Part shown: in pieces, positions 7,880-15,291 of the stretch
How positions within the stretch are numbered: the stretch's first letter is position 1
Layout: every line of letters starts with the position of its first letter
DNA from: Magnetococcales bacterium
GTDB lineage: Bacteria > Pseudomonadota > Magnetococcia > Magnetococcales > DC0425bin3
Reading direction: 5' to 3'
Assembly: GCA_015229045.1 (NCBI GenBank)
Contig: JADGCJ010000051.1
Span: forward strand, 1 to 20,549
DNA length: 20,549 bases
Notes under the pieces: model-generated
Seen by the model: the letters and a program-made list of their open reading frames with translations, nothing else
What the model was told of the DNA's origin: nothing
Database searches by the model: none
Position numbers and translations under genes: made by a program

Positions 7880-8087
7880 ACATGGCTTCCCGACTCAAAT
7901 CAATATTGTCATCCCAGTTCTCGATATGGATGGGATCCAACCACTCCGAAATTGGACGTTTTTTTTGGGATCCAGAGGTCGGCAATTGGGTGTCGTTTTC
8001 CAAATTATCAACAAAATCCAACACCTCCGCCACCTTGCTCTCGGGGAGATTTCGGACACGCTCGTAAACCTGCTCAGCCAGGGTCAT
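7860..8087 (-). CDS. DUF2281-like antitoxin partner of the PIN toxin
   Basis: This is a 75-residue protein opening MTLAEQVYERVRNLPESKV and continuing AEVLDFVDNLE, the pattern of DUF2281 proteins that accompany PIN toxins. The C-terminal part (SEWLDPIHIENWDDNIDLSREAMYGDEGR region) is acidic and polar, as expected for a flexible toxin-neutralising tail. The start at 8087 has a strong GAGGAGG about 8 bases upstream. The same frame extends upstream into the aldehyde dehydrogenase gene, but that part is antisense-frame noise. It starts only 29 bases after the aldehyde dehydrogenase stop. Confidence 0.82.
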   Translation of the reverse strand: MTLAEQVYERVRNLPESKVAEVLDFVDNLENDTQLPTSGSQKKRPISEWLDPIHIENWDDNIDLSREAMYGDEGR

Positions 8088-8116
8088 GGGAAAACCTCCT
8101 CGGCGGTACTTGCCTT

Positions 8117-9544
8117 TCAAATCCGATAGACCAAAACCCGTTCCTCCAGCATGTCGCGCATGGCATAGCGAATCCCTTCGCGACCGAGGCCTGAATCCTT
8201 GAGACCGCCATAGGGCATGCTGTCCACGCGGAAGGAGGGAACATCGTTGTGGATGACACCCCCCACTTCCAGGGTGTCCAGAGCCTGGATGACCGTATTG
8301 AAATCGTTTGTAAAAACACCACATTGCAAACCAAAACGCGAGGTGTTGACCAGCGCGAAAGCCTCCGTCATGTTGCTGACCGGAGTAAGGGTGACCACCG
8401 GACCAAAAGCCTCATCGGCGGCGACACGCGCCGAGGGGTCGACCTCTTCCAGAATGGTGGCGCTCAGGCTGTTGCCCGTGCCCACGGGCGCAACAGTGTT
8501 GCCGGTGACCAGTTTGGCCCCCTGATCCAGGGCTTCGCTGATCCAGGCCAGGATACGATCCCGGTTGGCCCGGTCGATGATGGGTCCGAGAGTGGTGGTC
8601 TCGTCGAGGGGATCGCCGATTTTCAGGGCCTCGGCGGCGGCTTTGAAACGGGCACGAAACTCCCCCATGATCTCCTGGTGCAAAAAGATGCGCTGCACCG
8701 AAATGCACACCTGTCCACATTGATAAAAAGCCCCGGTGATTGCCCGCGCAATGAGCCAATCCCAGTCCCGCACATCCCGATCGACAACCAGACCGGCATT
8801 GCCGCCCAGCTCCAGGACCACTTTCTTCTTGCCGGCGTCGCGCTTCATTTTCCAACCCACTTCGGGGGAACCCGTGAAGGAGAGGAGCTTGATCCGCTCA
8901 TCCTCGACGAGCATCTGTCCGGCCGCACGATCGCACGGCAACACCGAGAAGGCGCGCAGAGGCCAGCCGGACTCCTGGATGATCTCCGCCAGCAACAGGG
9001 AGGTGAGCGGTGTTTTGGAGGCGGGTTTCAGCACTACGGGGCATCCGGCGGCCATGGCCGGAGCGATTTTATGCACCGCCAGATTGAGTGGAAAGTTGAA
9101 AGGGGCAATGGCCGAGATCACGCCCACCGGATAGTGCCTGACCAGGGCACGCCGTTTGGCACCCATGGGGTTGATGCCCAGATCGTAGGCTTCACCCTGA
9201 ATGCGGGTGGCTTCACCGGCGGCAATCTCAAAGGTGGCAACGACCCGGGACAGCTCCAGCCGCGATTCGGCCAGGGTCTTGCCGTTCTCCCGGGAGAGGA
9301 GACGGGAAAACTCTTCGTGGCGCTCCTGGAGCCGATTGACGACGAACCACAGGGCATCGGCGCGTTGATAGGGTTCCAGACGGCGTGTCTCCTCCAGCGC
9401 GGCTACGGCCGCATCCAGGGCACGATCGATCTCCGACGGCGTACACTGGGCCACCTGGGCGACCACTTCACCGTTGTAGGGATTCAGGACATCCTGGCTC
9501 TTGCCTGTCTCCACCCACGTCCCGGCCAGATAGGCCTTGCGCAT
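8117..9544 (-). CDS. NAD(P)-dependent aldehyde dehydrogenase
   Basis: This 475-residue protein of the ALDH superfamily oxidises an aldehyde to the acid with NAD(P)+. Key residues are N150 (APFNFPLN), K173 (VLKPASKTPL), E245 (LELGGNAGLVV) and catalytic C280 (QCGQVCISVQRI). The FTGSPEVGWKMKRDAG segment is the Rossmann turn region. It resembles the lactaldehyde/glyceraldehyde-3-phosphate-type non-acetylating branch; the true substrate is unknown. The start at 9544 is chosen for the AGGGAGA about 8 bases upstream. A TTG at 9580 overlapping the ubiK stop is a weaker alternative. It lies 32 bases after ubiK, so it is probably in the ubi transcript, although a role in quinone synthesis is not obvious. 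Confidence 0.92.
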   Translation of the reverse strand: MRKAYLAGTWVETGKSQDVLNPYNGEVVAQVAQCTPSEIDRALDAAVAALEETRRLEPYQRADALWFVVNRLQERHEEFSRLLSRENGKTLAESRLELSRVVATFEIAAGEATRIQGEAYDLGINPMGAKRRALVRHYPVGVISAIAPFNFPLNLAVHKIAPAMAAGCPVVLKPASKTPLTSLLLAEIIQESGWPLRAFSVLPCDRAAGQMLVEDERIKLLSFTGSPEVGWKMKRDAGKKKVVLELGGNAGLVVDRDVRDWDWLIARAITGAFYQCGQVCISVQRIFLHQEIMGEFRARFKAAAEALKIGDPLDETTTLGPIIDRANRDRILAWISEALDQGAKLVTGNTVAPVGTGNSLSATILEEVDPSARVAADEAFGPVVTLTPVSNMTEAFALVNTSRFGLQCGVFTNDFNTVIQALDTLEVGGVIHNDVPSFRVDSMPYGGLKDSGLGREGIRYAMRDMLEERVLVYRI

Positions 9545-9576
9545 GACTCTTTCTCCCTGGTCAGTCTGGTGATTTT

Positions 9577-9885
9577 TCAAACACTCTTTTCCGGCGCGGA
9601 TGCGGTCTGGGCATCTGCGGTTGCATCAACATCCCCTTTGATGGCAAGGAGTTTTTCCAATTCGGCAACTTTTTTCTCCATGGCCTCCACTTTGACGCGG
9701 GTTTTGCTGAGGAGTTCAGCCGTTATATCAAATTCGTCCCGCGTCACAATATCGAAATGGACGATGGCATCCTTGACGGCGTCATGGACCCGGCGATGGA
9801 GTTCATCGCGCGTGGCCCCGACCTTTTCAAAAATGCCCAGGACATTCTGGGTGATTTGATCGATCAGATTGTTGTCGAGTTGCAT
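9577..9885 (-). CDS. ubiK: Ubiquinone biosynthesis accessory factor UbiK (YqiC family)
   Basis: This 102-residue protein of the UbiK/YqiC/BMFP family is a small coiled-coil protein that helps late ubiquinone assembly and binds lipids or membranes. An N-terminal amphipathic helix (MQLDNNLIDQITQNVLGIFEK region) is followed by TRDELHRRVHDAV and a C-terminal coiled coil (EELLSKTRVKVEAMEKKVAELEKLL-like heptads, about 57-81), then a low-complexity tail. The start at 9885 has GGGAGA about 8 bases upstream; the frame continues upstream without family-like sequence. It is 25 bases downstream of ubiV, and this context raises confidence in the assignment. Confidence 0.82.
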   Translation of the reverse strand: MQLDNNLIDQITQNVLGIFEKVGATRDELHRRVHDAVKDAIVHFDIVTRDEFDITAELLSKTRVKVEAMEKKVAELEKLLAIKGDVDATADAQTASAPEKSV

Positions 9886-9910
9886 GAGTCGCTCTCCCGA
9901 AGCCGATGCT

Positions 9911-10840
9911 TCATTCGCCCTGTGTCGCGTGTCGAACCGCTGGATCGACAAAATCCAGACCGGCCCGGCCATGGTAGTAGCCATTGCAAAAGGGTTCGTT
10001 GTGGTTGATGTCACGCAGGCGGGCCAAGGCCTCGATGGCGTCCATCCGGCCCGCCAGACGCTCCTGCCAGATGTTGACGATGGCGGTCATATCACGACTC
10101 TGGGGCGAAAGACGCACGATCTCCACCCCGGTGGATGCCAACTCCTCCACGTCGCCGACCAGATTGACGAGCCGCTCCGAGAGGGTCTGAATGCCGTTGA
10201 TGTTCAGAAAGGGTTCTCCATCCTGGGTCTTCATGACCATGCCGTCGGGAAACTCGCCGCATTTGTACTGGCAGTTGGCTTTAGGCAGGCGGAAAGCCCG
10301 TGCCGTGTAGCAGCGGGCAGAAAAAGTCAGGGGAAGTCGACCATAGGCAAACACCTCGACCTGCACCGGCGTCCGACTCTGCCGAATGATGCCGGCGATC
10401 ATGGCCTGCGAAAGCTCCACCGGCACCACCATGCGTCGCACCCCAACCCCAGCCAGAAAGTCGAGGGTCTCCGGGTTGTAGGTCGTGATATGGGGTCCGG
10501 CCACCATCGGGTGACCTTCGCCGATGGCCACGCCGGCCATGTCATTGGCCTCGAACAGAATACCCAGAGCAACAGCCTGCTGCACCACCTGGCGCACATA
10601 GACCTGTTCCTCCTCGGTCATGACCAGGCCAAGCGTGGAAAAAACAATCTCCTTGCCGGTGGAGCGCAGCTCCTCGGCCAGACGGGCCATATCGTCGGGC
10701 GTCAGATGGTTGCGTTTGGAACAGATCACCTCCCCGATGTAGAGAATATCCGCTGCCGACTCTTCCGCCATGCGCCGGTAAAAATCGCGCAGCCCCTTTT
10801 TTCCCCATTCGTATAAAACGGGGCCGATGGCGATTTTCAT
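9911..10840 (-). CDS. ubiV: O2-independent ubiquinone biosynthesis protein UbiV (peptidase U32 family)
   Basis: UbiV works with UbiU, both 4Fe-4S proteins, in hydroxylating the ubiquinone ring without oxygen. The 309-residue protein begins MKIAIGPVLYEWGKKGL. Its cluster cysteines fit the UbiV pattern: C40 (EVICSKRN), then C177, C190 and C194 with spacings of 12 and 3 (ARCYTARAFRLPKANCQYKC). Spacing between the last three matches E. coli UbiV. The ATG at 10840 gives the family N-terminus; a TTG at 10849 is an alternative, and both have closely spaced GGAGG-like sites. It starts 28 bases after ubiU ends. UbiT (SCP2 protein), the usual third partner, is not in the window. Confidence 0.93.
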   Translation of the reverse strand: MKIAIGPVLYEWGKKGLRDFYRRMAEESAADILYIGEVICSKRNHLTPDDMARLAEELRSTGKEIVFSTLGLVMTEEEQVYVRQVVQQAVALGILFEANDMAGVAIGEGHPMVAGPHITTYNPETLDFLAGVGVRRMVVPVELSQAMIAGIIRQSRTPVQVEVFAYGRLPLTFSARCYTARAFRLPKANCQYKCGEFPDGMVMKTQDGEPFLNINGIQTLSERLVNLVGDVEELASTGVEIVRLSPQSRDMTAIVNIWQERLAGRMDAIEALARLRDINHNEPFCNGYYHGRAGLDFVDPAVRHATQGE

Positions 10841-10868
10841 GACCTCCAAAGCTCCTGAAAACAGTCCA

Positions 10869-11873
10869 TCATTGCCAGTTCTCCTGGTAGGTTCCCAGGG
10901 TATAGGTCGTCCCTTCGGAGGTGGCGTTCAGGGTTTTGAGCCAGCCTGGTTTGGCCCGAAAATGGTCCGGGTCGGCATAGTAGGCGTCTACGGCCTGACG
11001 CATGGTCCGGGTGACAGTGGCGACATAAGATTTGGTGCGTTGGCGACCTTCAATCTTGAGGCTGGCCACGCCCGCAGCGATCACCTCGGGCAGCATTTCC
11101 AGAATGTTGAGCGATCCTGGCTCCTCCATGACATGGTAGATTTGATCGTTTGCAGAAAAACGTCCTTTGCAAACCGTAGGATAAGCGGCCTCTTCGCCGG
11201 GAGCGTATTGGGCGATGAGCAGGCCGTTGAGGCGGGTTTGCAGTTTGTCATGGCTGTTGTCAAACCGCACCGCACGTGCCGGAGAGCAAACTCCCTCGAT
11301 GTTAGGCGAAACGCCGGTCACATAGGAAGAGAGATAACAGCGCCCCTCGGCCATGACACACAAGCCACCGAAGGCAAACACCTCCAGCTCCACATCCACC
11401 TGTTCCTTGAGGGCGCGAATCTCGCCAACCGTCAGCACCCGGGGCAGGATGACCCGCTTGATGGCAAAATGGCGCTGGTAAAAGTTGATGGCCGCATGGT
11501 TGCTCGCCGAGGCCTGCACCGACAAATGGATGGGCAACTGCGGATAGCGCTCCCGGCAATACTTCAGGAGGGCCAGGTTGGCCAGGATGATGGCATCGGC
11601 GCCGAGTTTGGCCGCCAGATCGACGGTTCGATACCAGATGCCGGGATCGTCAAACTGGGGAAAGGTGTTGAGGACTATGTTGGCCTTGACACCCTGGGCA
11701 TGCGCGTAGGCGATACCGGCAGCGGCCTCTTTTTCGGTAAAATTGAGTCCCTCGAAATTGCGGGCATTGGTGGCGTTGCCAAAGCCGAAATAGACGGCAT
11801 CGGCGCCATGATCCACAGCCGCCTTCAAGGAGGGCAGATTGCCGGCAGGAGCCAATATTTCCACTCTCTTCAT
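10869..11873 (-). CDS. ubiU: O2-independent ubiquinone biosynthesis protein UbiU (peptidase U32 family)
   Basis: UbiU is the partner of UbiV and is also a U32-family 4Fe-4S protein. The 334-residue protein starts MKRVEILAPAGNLPSLKAAV, and its four cysteines (C172, C179, C196, C235; spacings 6, 16 and 38) match the UbiU pattern well. Context (GGLCVMAEGRCYLSSY, EGVCSPARAVRF, YPTVCKGRF) fits UbiU rather than the tRNA hydroxylase TrhP/YegQ, the main alternative. An ATG two codons upstream at 11879 would also fit. The ribosome-binding site is weak, and the frame opens further upstream at a TTG (11981) without family sequence. It is the first gene of the ubi run. Confidence 0.94.
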   Translation of the reverse strand: MKRVEILAPAGNLPSLKAAVDHGADAVYFGFGNATNARNFEGLNFTEKEAAAGIAYAHAQGVKANIVLNTFPQFDDPGIWYRTVDLAAKLGADAIILANLALLKYCRERYPQLPIHLSVQASASNHAAINFYQRHFAIKRVILPRVLTVGEIRALKEQVDVELEVFAFGGLCVMAEGRCYLSSYVTGVSPNIEGVCSPARAVRFDNSHDKLQTRLNGLLIAQYAPGEEAAYPTVCKGRFSANDQIYHVMEEPGSLNILEMLPEVIAAGVASLKIEGRQRTKSYVATVTRTMRQAVDAYYADPDHFRAKPGWLKTLNATSEGTTYTLGTYQENWQ

Positions 11874-12046
11874 GGTCATTTCCGCATAGGTACGCTCTTG
11901 CCTGCCGAAACCCCACCCTTCCACCCCGCTTCCGTCCCTCGGCCACAGTCTAACGAATCCGGCGCGTCCAGGCAAAACCAATCACGCACGAAAGCAGCTT
12001 TTTTACAGGTGGTCGCAGCAAATCGGCAAAGGTTCCGGATCACCTT

Positions 12047-12877
12047 TCAACGATTCAGCCCCAGGCCGTAGCGTTGCAACAGATCCAGGGTTTCCGTGTG
12101 AATTTTTTTGTATGTTCCTGCCACCAGCCAGCCGGTATGCGTCAAGGGCTGGATGGGATTGCCTTGCAGATCGGTGACACGGCCACCGGCCTTTTCCACC
12201 AGCAAGGTACCGGCAGTCAAGTCCCAGGGCATGGCCGGGGTATGCGTGGGAGCCAGAACGGTGGCTGCATAACTTCCCTGCGCCACACGCGCCAGGGCGT
12301 AGACCGGCGACCCTCCCGTGCAGAGCACCCGTCCTACCTTGCGATCCGACCACAGATCAAGGATGGCGTCGATCTCTTCACGCATGCAGCGGGGTATCTG
12401 GTAGTTGAGAACCCCTTTGGCCAGGTTCGCCGGGCGCACCAGGGGCAAGGGACGACCGTTCACCAAGACCCCTCCTTGCCGTGCAACCTCGAACAGCTCC
12501 CCGGTGAAGGGATTGTAGACCAGTCCCAGCACGGCACGACTTTTTTCCAGAAGAACCAGGACCGTGCAGGTGGTCGTTTCGTGGTTGCAATAGGCCCAGG
12601 CGCCATCAATGGCATCGAAGGCCCAGAGAAAGGGCGTCTGCGACTCCTTTTGCACCTTTCCCGTCAGCTCACCATGGAAACGGTGTTCGGGAAAAGCCGC
12701 CAGCAGGAGTTCGACGACCCGCACTTCGGCTTGTTGGTTTCCGGAGCTGTTGGGTGTACCATCGGGCTTGCAGGAGGTTTCGGCATCTTTTCCTTCCCGC
12801 GCTGCGCGAATGATCCGCCCCGCCTCCAAAACGGCCTGACGACCAACGTCCAGATAGTGGCTCAATGCTGCATCCAT
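12047..12877 (-). CDS. Inositol monophosphatase family protein, altered metal site
   Basis: This 276-residue protein belongs to the inositol monophosphatase/CysQ superfamily of Mg-dependent sugar- or nucleotide-phosphatases. The family motifs are recognisable but modified. E70 sits in GELTGK where GEE is usual. D88 and D91 are in WAFDAIDGAWAY (usually WVIDPIDGT). D219 is in PWDLTAGTLLVEKAGGRVTD. The early DGTPxTxxD block reads DGTPNSSGNQ, so the aspartate normally present there is replaced by asparagine. The core metal ligands remain, so activity is plausible with an unusual substrate. The start at 12877 has no strong ribosome-binding site. It is divergent from the TauE/SafE gene and probably separate from ubiU. 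Confidence 0.85.
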   Translation of the reverse strand: MDAALSHYLDVGRQAVLEAGRIIRAAREGKDAETSCKPDGTPNSSGNQQAEVRVVELLLAAFPEHRFHGELTGKVQKESQTPFLWAFDAIDGAWAYCNHETTTCTVLVLLEKSRAVLGLVYNPFTGELFEVARQGGVLVNGRPLPLVRPANLAKGVLNYQIPRCMREEIDAILDLWSDRKVGRVLCTGGSPVYALARVAQGSYAATVLAPTHTPAMPWDLTAGTLLVEKAGGRVTDLQGNPIQPLTHTGWLVAGTYKKIHTETLDLLQRYGLGLNR

Positions 12878-13031
12878 GGTCGGTCATTTTCGTTGAAATC
12901 GGCACCGATCACAACCTCCCCCGGACGAACCGGAAGATTATCCTCCCGACCGACCCGCAACACGCTCATCCGTCGCAGATCCGCTCTCCGACACAAACCT
13001 CCGACCCCTGCAAACGAGACACGAGACAGCC

Positions 13032-13718
13032 ATGATGTCGACAGAACTGGATTGGGGATTGATCTTCATGGGGGGTGTGCTGGGTTCGGGCCACTGTCTA
13101 GGCATGTGTGGTGGCTTGGTGGCGGCCTGCTCCCTGGGTGGTCATGCAACCTCCTCACTTGGGCATTGGCATCGGTTTTTGCCCCACATTCTCTACCACC
13201 TCGGGCGTATGCTGACCTATCTGACCATCGGTGCCCTGGCAGGTTGGATCGGCTCTTTGCTCGCGGTTTCCAGTCGTTTGACCGGCATGGCCGGCTCGCT
13301 GCACCTGGGGGTTGGTTTGTTGATGCTCCTGTTTGCGATGGAAGCCCTGGGTCTGGTTGTCCTGACAGGGGACGGAAGAGGGAGTGGCTGGTTGGTGCGA
13401 CGGTTGGCACCATGGCTCTCTTGTCAATCTCCGTGGCGTACTTTTCCCCTGGGTGTACTGACCGGCCTGCTGCCCTGCGGCATGCACTGGGCCTTTCAAG
13501 CCAAGGCTGCGGCCACGGGGTCACCTCTCGGGGGCATACTGGTCATGGCGCTCTTTGTTCTGGGTACCGTGCCAACCATGTTGGCGTTTGGCTATGCTTC
13601 CAGTGTGCTCGATCACCTCGGACGCCGTCGTCTCTCTCTTGCCCTGGGATTGCTGATCGGCACCCTGGCCATCATGGAGATCAAACGAGGAGTCGTCATG
13701 AGCGGGTGGTGGTTTTAA
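13032..13718 (+). CDS. Sulfite exporter TauE/SafE-like membrane protein (COG2836 type)
   Basis: This 228-residue integral membrane protein has about six hydrophobic segments. It belongs to the TauE/SafE-like group marked by GSGHCLGMCGG in the first helix (H21, C22, C26), the LYHLGRMLTYLTIGALAG segment (about 54-71) and GLLPCGMHWAF (145-155). In many proteobacteria this group lies next to cytochrome oxidase or copper-handling genes, and the Cys/His pairs suggest a metal, but the substrate is not established and no cbb3 genes are in view. Starts at 13032 or 13035 are equivalent. The next gene begins 58 bases later on the same strand. Confidence 0.82.
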   Translation: MMSTELDWGLIFMGGVLGSGHCLGMCGGLVAACSLGGHATSSLGHWHRFLPHILYHLGRMLTYLTIGALAGWIGSLLAVSSRLTGMAGSLHLGVGLLMLLFAMEALGLVVLTGDGRGSGWLVRRLAPWLSCQSPWRTFPLGVLTGLLPCGMHWAFQAKAAATGSPLGGILVMALFVLGTVPTMLAFGYASSVLDHLGRRRLSLALGLLIGTLAIMEIKRGVVMSGWWF

Positions 13719-13776
13719 CCCGGAACTGATACGATCCCGTTCTCTTTTTCCCTCGGAACGAAAGGAGTGGATTCAG

Positions 13777-15078
13777 GTGAAAAGACTCGCTCTTGGCGCA
13801 ACTGTATGCACATTGTTTCCCGCAGATGTCTGGGCATTCACACGGATCGATGGCCCGGTCGTTGTTGGCATACCTTTGGATTATATTTTGTTGGGCACCA
13901 CCCTGATCGGGGTTGCCCTGTTTCACAAATACACTTTGCAGGTGGCTCTGAGTGGTTTGACAATCATTCTGGGTTACAATTTTCTGGTCACCGGCTTCAA
14001 ACATGGTGCCGGTTTGGCCGGACTGATCTCTCACTTGGGCCACGAATGGGTCATACTGGCCAATCTTTTCTGCCTGCTGGTGGGTTTTGCCCTGCTGGCG
14101 GATCACTTTGAACGCAGCCGGGTACCCCTGTTGATTCCTCGCCTCATGCCTGCCGGATGGATGGGGGGTTTTGTTTTGCTGTCGCTGACTTTTCTCCTCT
14201 CGGGTTTCCTGGATAACATTGCCGCAGCGATCATTGGAGGAACCATCGCCTGGTCTGTCTATGACCGTCGTGTACACATCGGATATGTGGCCGCACTTGT
14301 GGCTGCCGCCAATGCCGGGGGAGCTGGCAGCGTTGTCGGCGATACCACAACGACGATGATGTGGATCGCCGGAGTCGAGCCGGTGCACGTTCTGCCCGCC
14401 TATGTGGCATCCTCCGTTGCCATGGTGGTTGTCGGCATTCCTGCATCCATGCAGCAGGCCAGACATGCCGACCTCGTCGTCGATTCCGGACACAAGGATC
14501 CTGTTGACAGGGCACGGGTGGGCATTGTCCTTTTCGTCCTGATCACCGCCATCGTTACCAATGTCACGGTCAATCTGTACCTCTCCTCCATAGCAGATGG
14601 ATTTCCCTTCATCGGGGTGGCGGTTTGGGTAGCCCTGTTGGCAAGCACACCGTGGCGCACCCCCAACTGGCAACTGCTGCCAACGACAGCCAAAGGATCC
14701 CTCTTCCTGTTGGCTTTGGTCGCCTGTGCTTCCCTGATGCCGGTGGAGAAACTTCCTCCTGCTTCCTGGCAGGTTTCCCTGGCGTTGGGATTTGTCTCGG
14801 CGTTTTTCGACAACATTCCCCTGACTGCTCTGGCCATCAAACAGGGTGGATACGACTGGGGTCTGCTGGCTTATGCGGTCGGTTTTGGCGGCTCCATGAT
14901 CTGGTTTGGTTCGTCGGCGGGGGTTGCACTGGCCAACACCATGCCGGAAGCCAAGTCGGTCTTCTCGTGGATACGTCACGGTTGGCATGTACCACTCGGC
15001 TATGTCATCGGTTTCCTGGTCATGCTGCTCCTCATGGGCTGGCACCCCACGCCTTTGCATGGGGTATCCGTACCATGA
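13777..15078 (+). CDS. NhaD/citrate-type ion transporter (sodium:proton antiporter)
   Basis: This 433-residue protein has about 11-12 membrane segments and is a member of the ion transporter superfamily (NhaD, CitMHS, ArsB). It shows the two paired repeats expected there: GFLDNIAAAIIGGTIA (about 148-163) with AANAGGAGSVVGDTTTTMMWIAG (about 184-206), and AFFDNIPLTALAI (about 347-359) with GGSMIWFGSSAGVAL (about 370-384). The TTTT/DNI/SSAGVAL combination most resembles NhaD-type Na+/H+ antiporters; a dicarboxylate or other anion carrier is possible. An N-terminal extension (MKRLALGATVCTLFPADVWAF) looks like a signal segment, as seen in NhaD proteins. The GTG start at 13777 follows AAGGAG at about 10 bases. 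Confidence 0.78.
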   Translation: MKRLALGATVCTLFPADVWAFTRIDGPVVVGIPLDYILLGTTLIGVALFHKYTLQVALSGLTIILGYNFLVTGFKHGAGLAGLISHLGHEWVILANLFCLLVGFALLADHFERSRVPLLIPRLMPAGWMGGFVLLSLTFLLSGFLDNIAAAIIGGTIAWSVYDRRVHIGYVAALVAAANAGGAGSVVGDTTTTMMWIAGVEPVHVLPAYVASSVAMVVVGIPASMQQARHADLVVDSGHKDPVDRARVGIVLFVLITAIVTNVTVNLYLSSIADGFPFIGVAVWVALLASTPWRTPNWQLLPTTAKGSLFLLALVACASLMPVEKLPPASWQVSLALGFVSAFFDNIPLTALAIKQGGYDWGLLAYAVGFGGSMIWFGSSAGVALANTMPEAKSVFSWIRHGWHVPLGYVIGFLVMLLLMGWHPTPLHGVSVP

Positions 15079-15151
15079 CACCGAGGGCTTCATGAATCAA
15101 GCCTGGCATATCTTCTCCGGAAAGGGTGCCCGTTGAGTCCACGGATACCCC
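15061..15151. repeat. 11-bp inverted repeat enclosing a smaller hairpin, between transporter and kinase
   Basis: GGGGTATCCGT at 15061-15071 is a perfect inverted copy of ACGGATACCCC at 15141-15151. The 69-base interval contains a second small stem, GGCTT (15086-15090) and AAGCC (15099-15103). The left arm covers the last codons of the transporter gene. The whole region (15079-15291, 213 bases) has no convincing gene and could be a structured RNA or a processing or termination element separating the transporter and kinase messages. Confidence 0.5.
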
Positions 15152-15291
15152 CCGGCGTTTTAACGATGCGTTTTGCCAACGACCGAGAAGCCGGACCAAA
15201 AATCCTTGAAGCAGGTGTGGGCAGAGCCCGTTCTGGCACTTCTGCATGAAGTCGATCAACCAAACCGCCCACCGAAAAGGAGTGGATACGC

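Noticed and set aside
8249..9859. A 536-codon plus-strand frame opposite the aldehyde dehydrogenase
   Set aside because: A GC-bias shadow of a gene with complete ALDH catalytic residues on the minus strand.
12878..12955. Inverted GGTCGGTC (12878-12885) and GACCGACC (12948-12955) in the divergent promoter region
   Set aside because: The arms are short, 62 bases apart and low in complexity, so chance is a sufficient explanation in GC-rich DNA.
12074..13729. A 551-codon plus-strand frame across the IMPase and TauE/SafE genes
   Set aside because: It covers two well-supported genes in other frames and has no recognisable domain.
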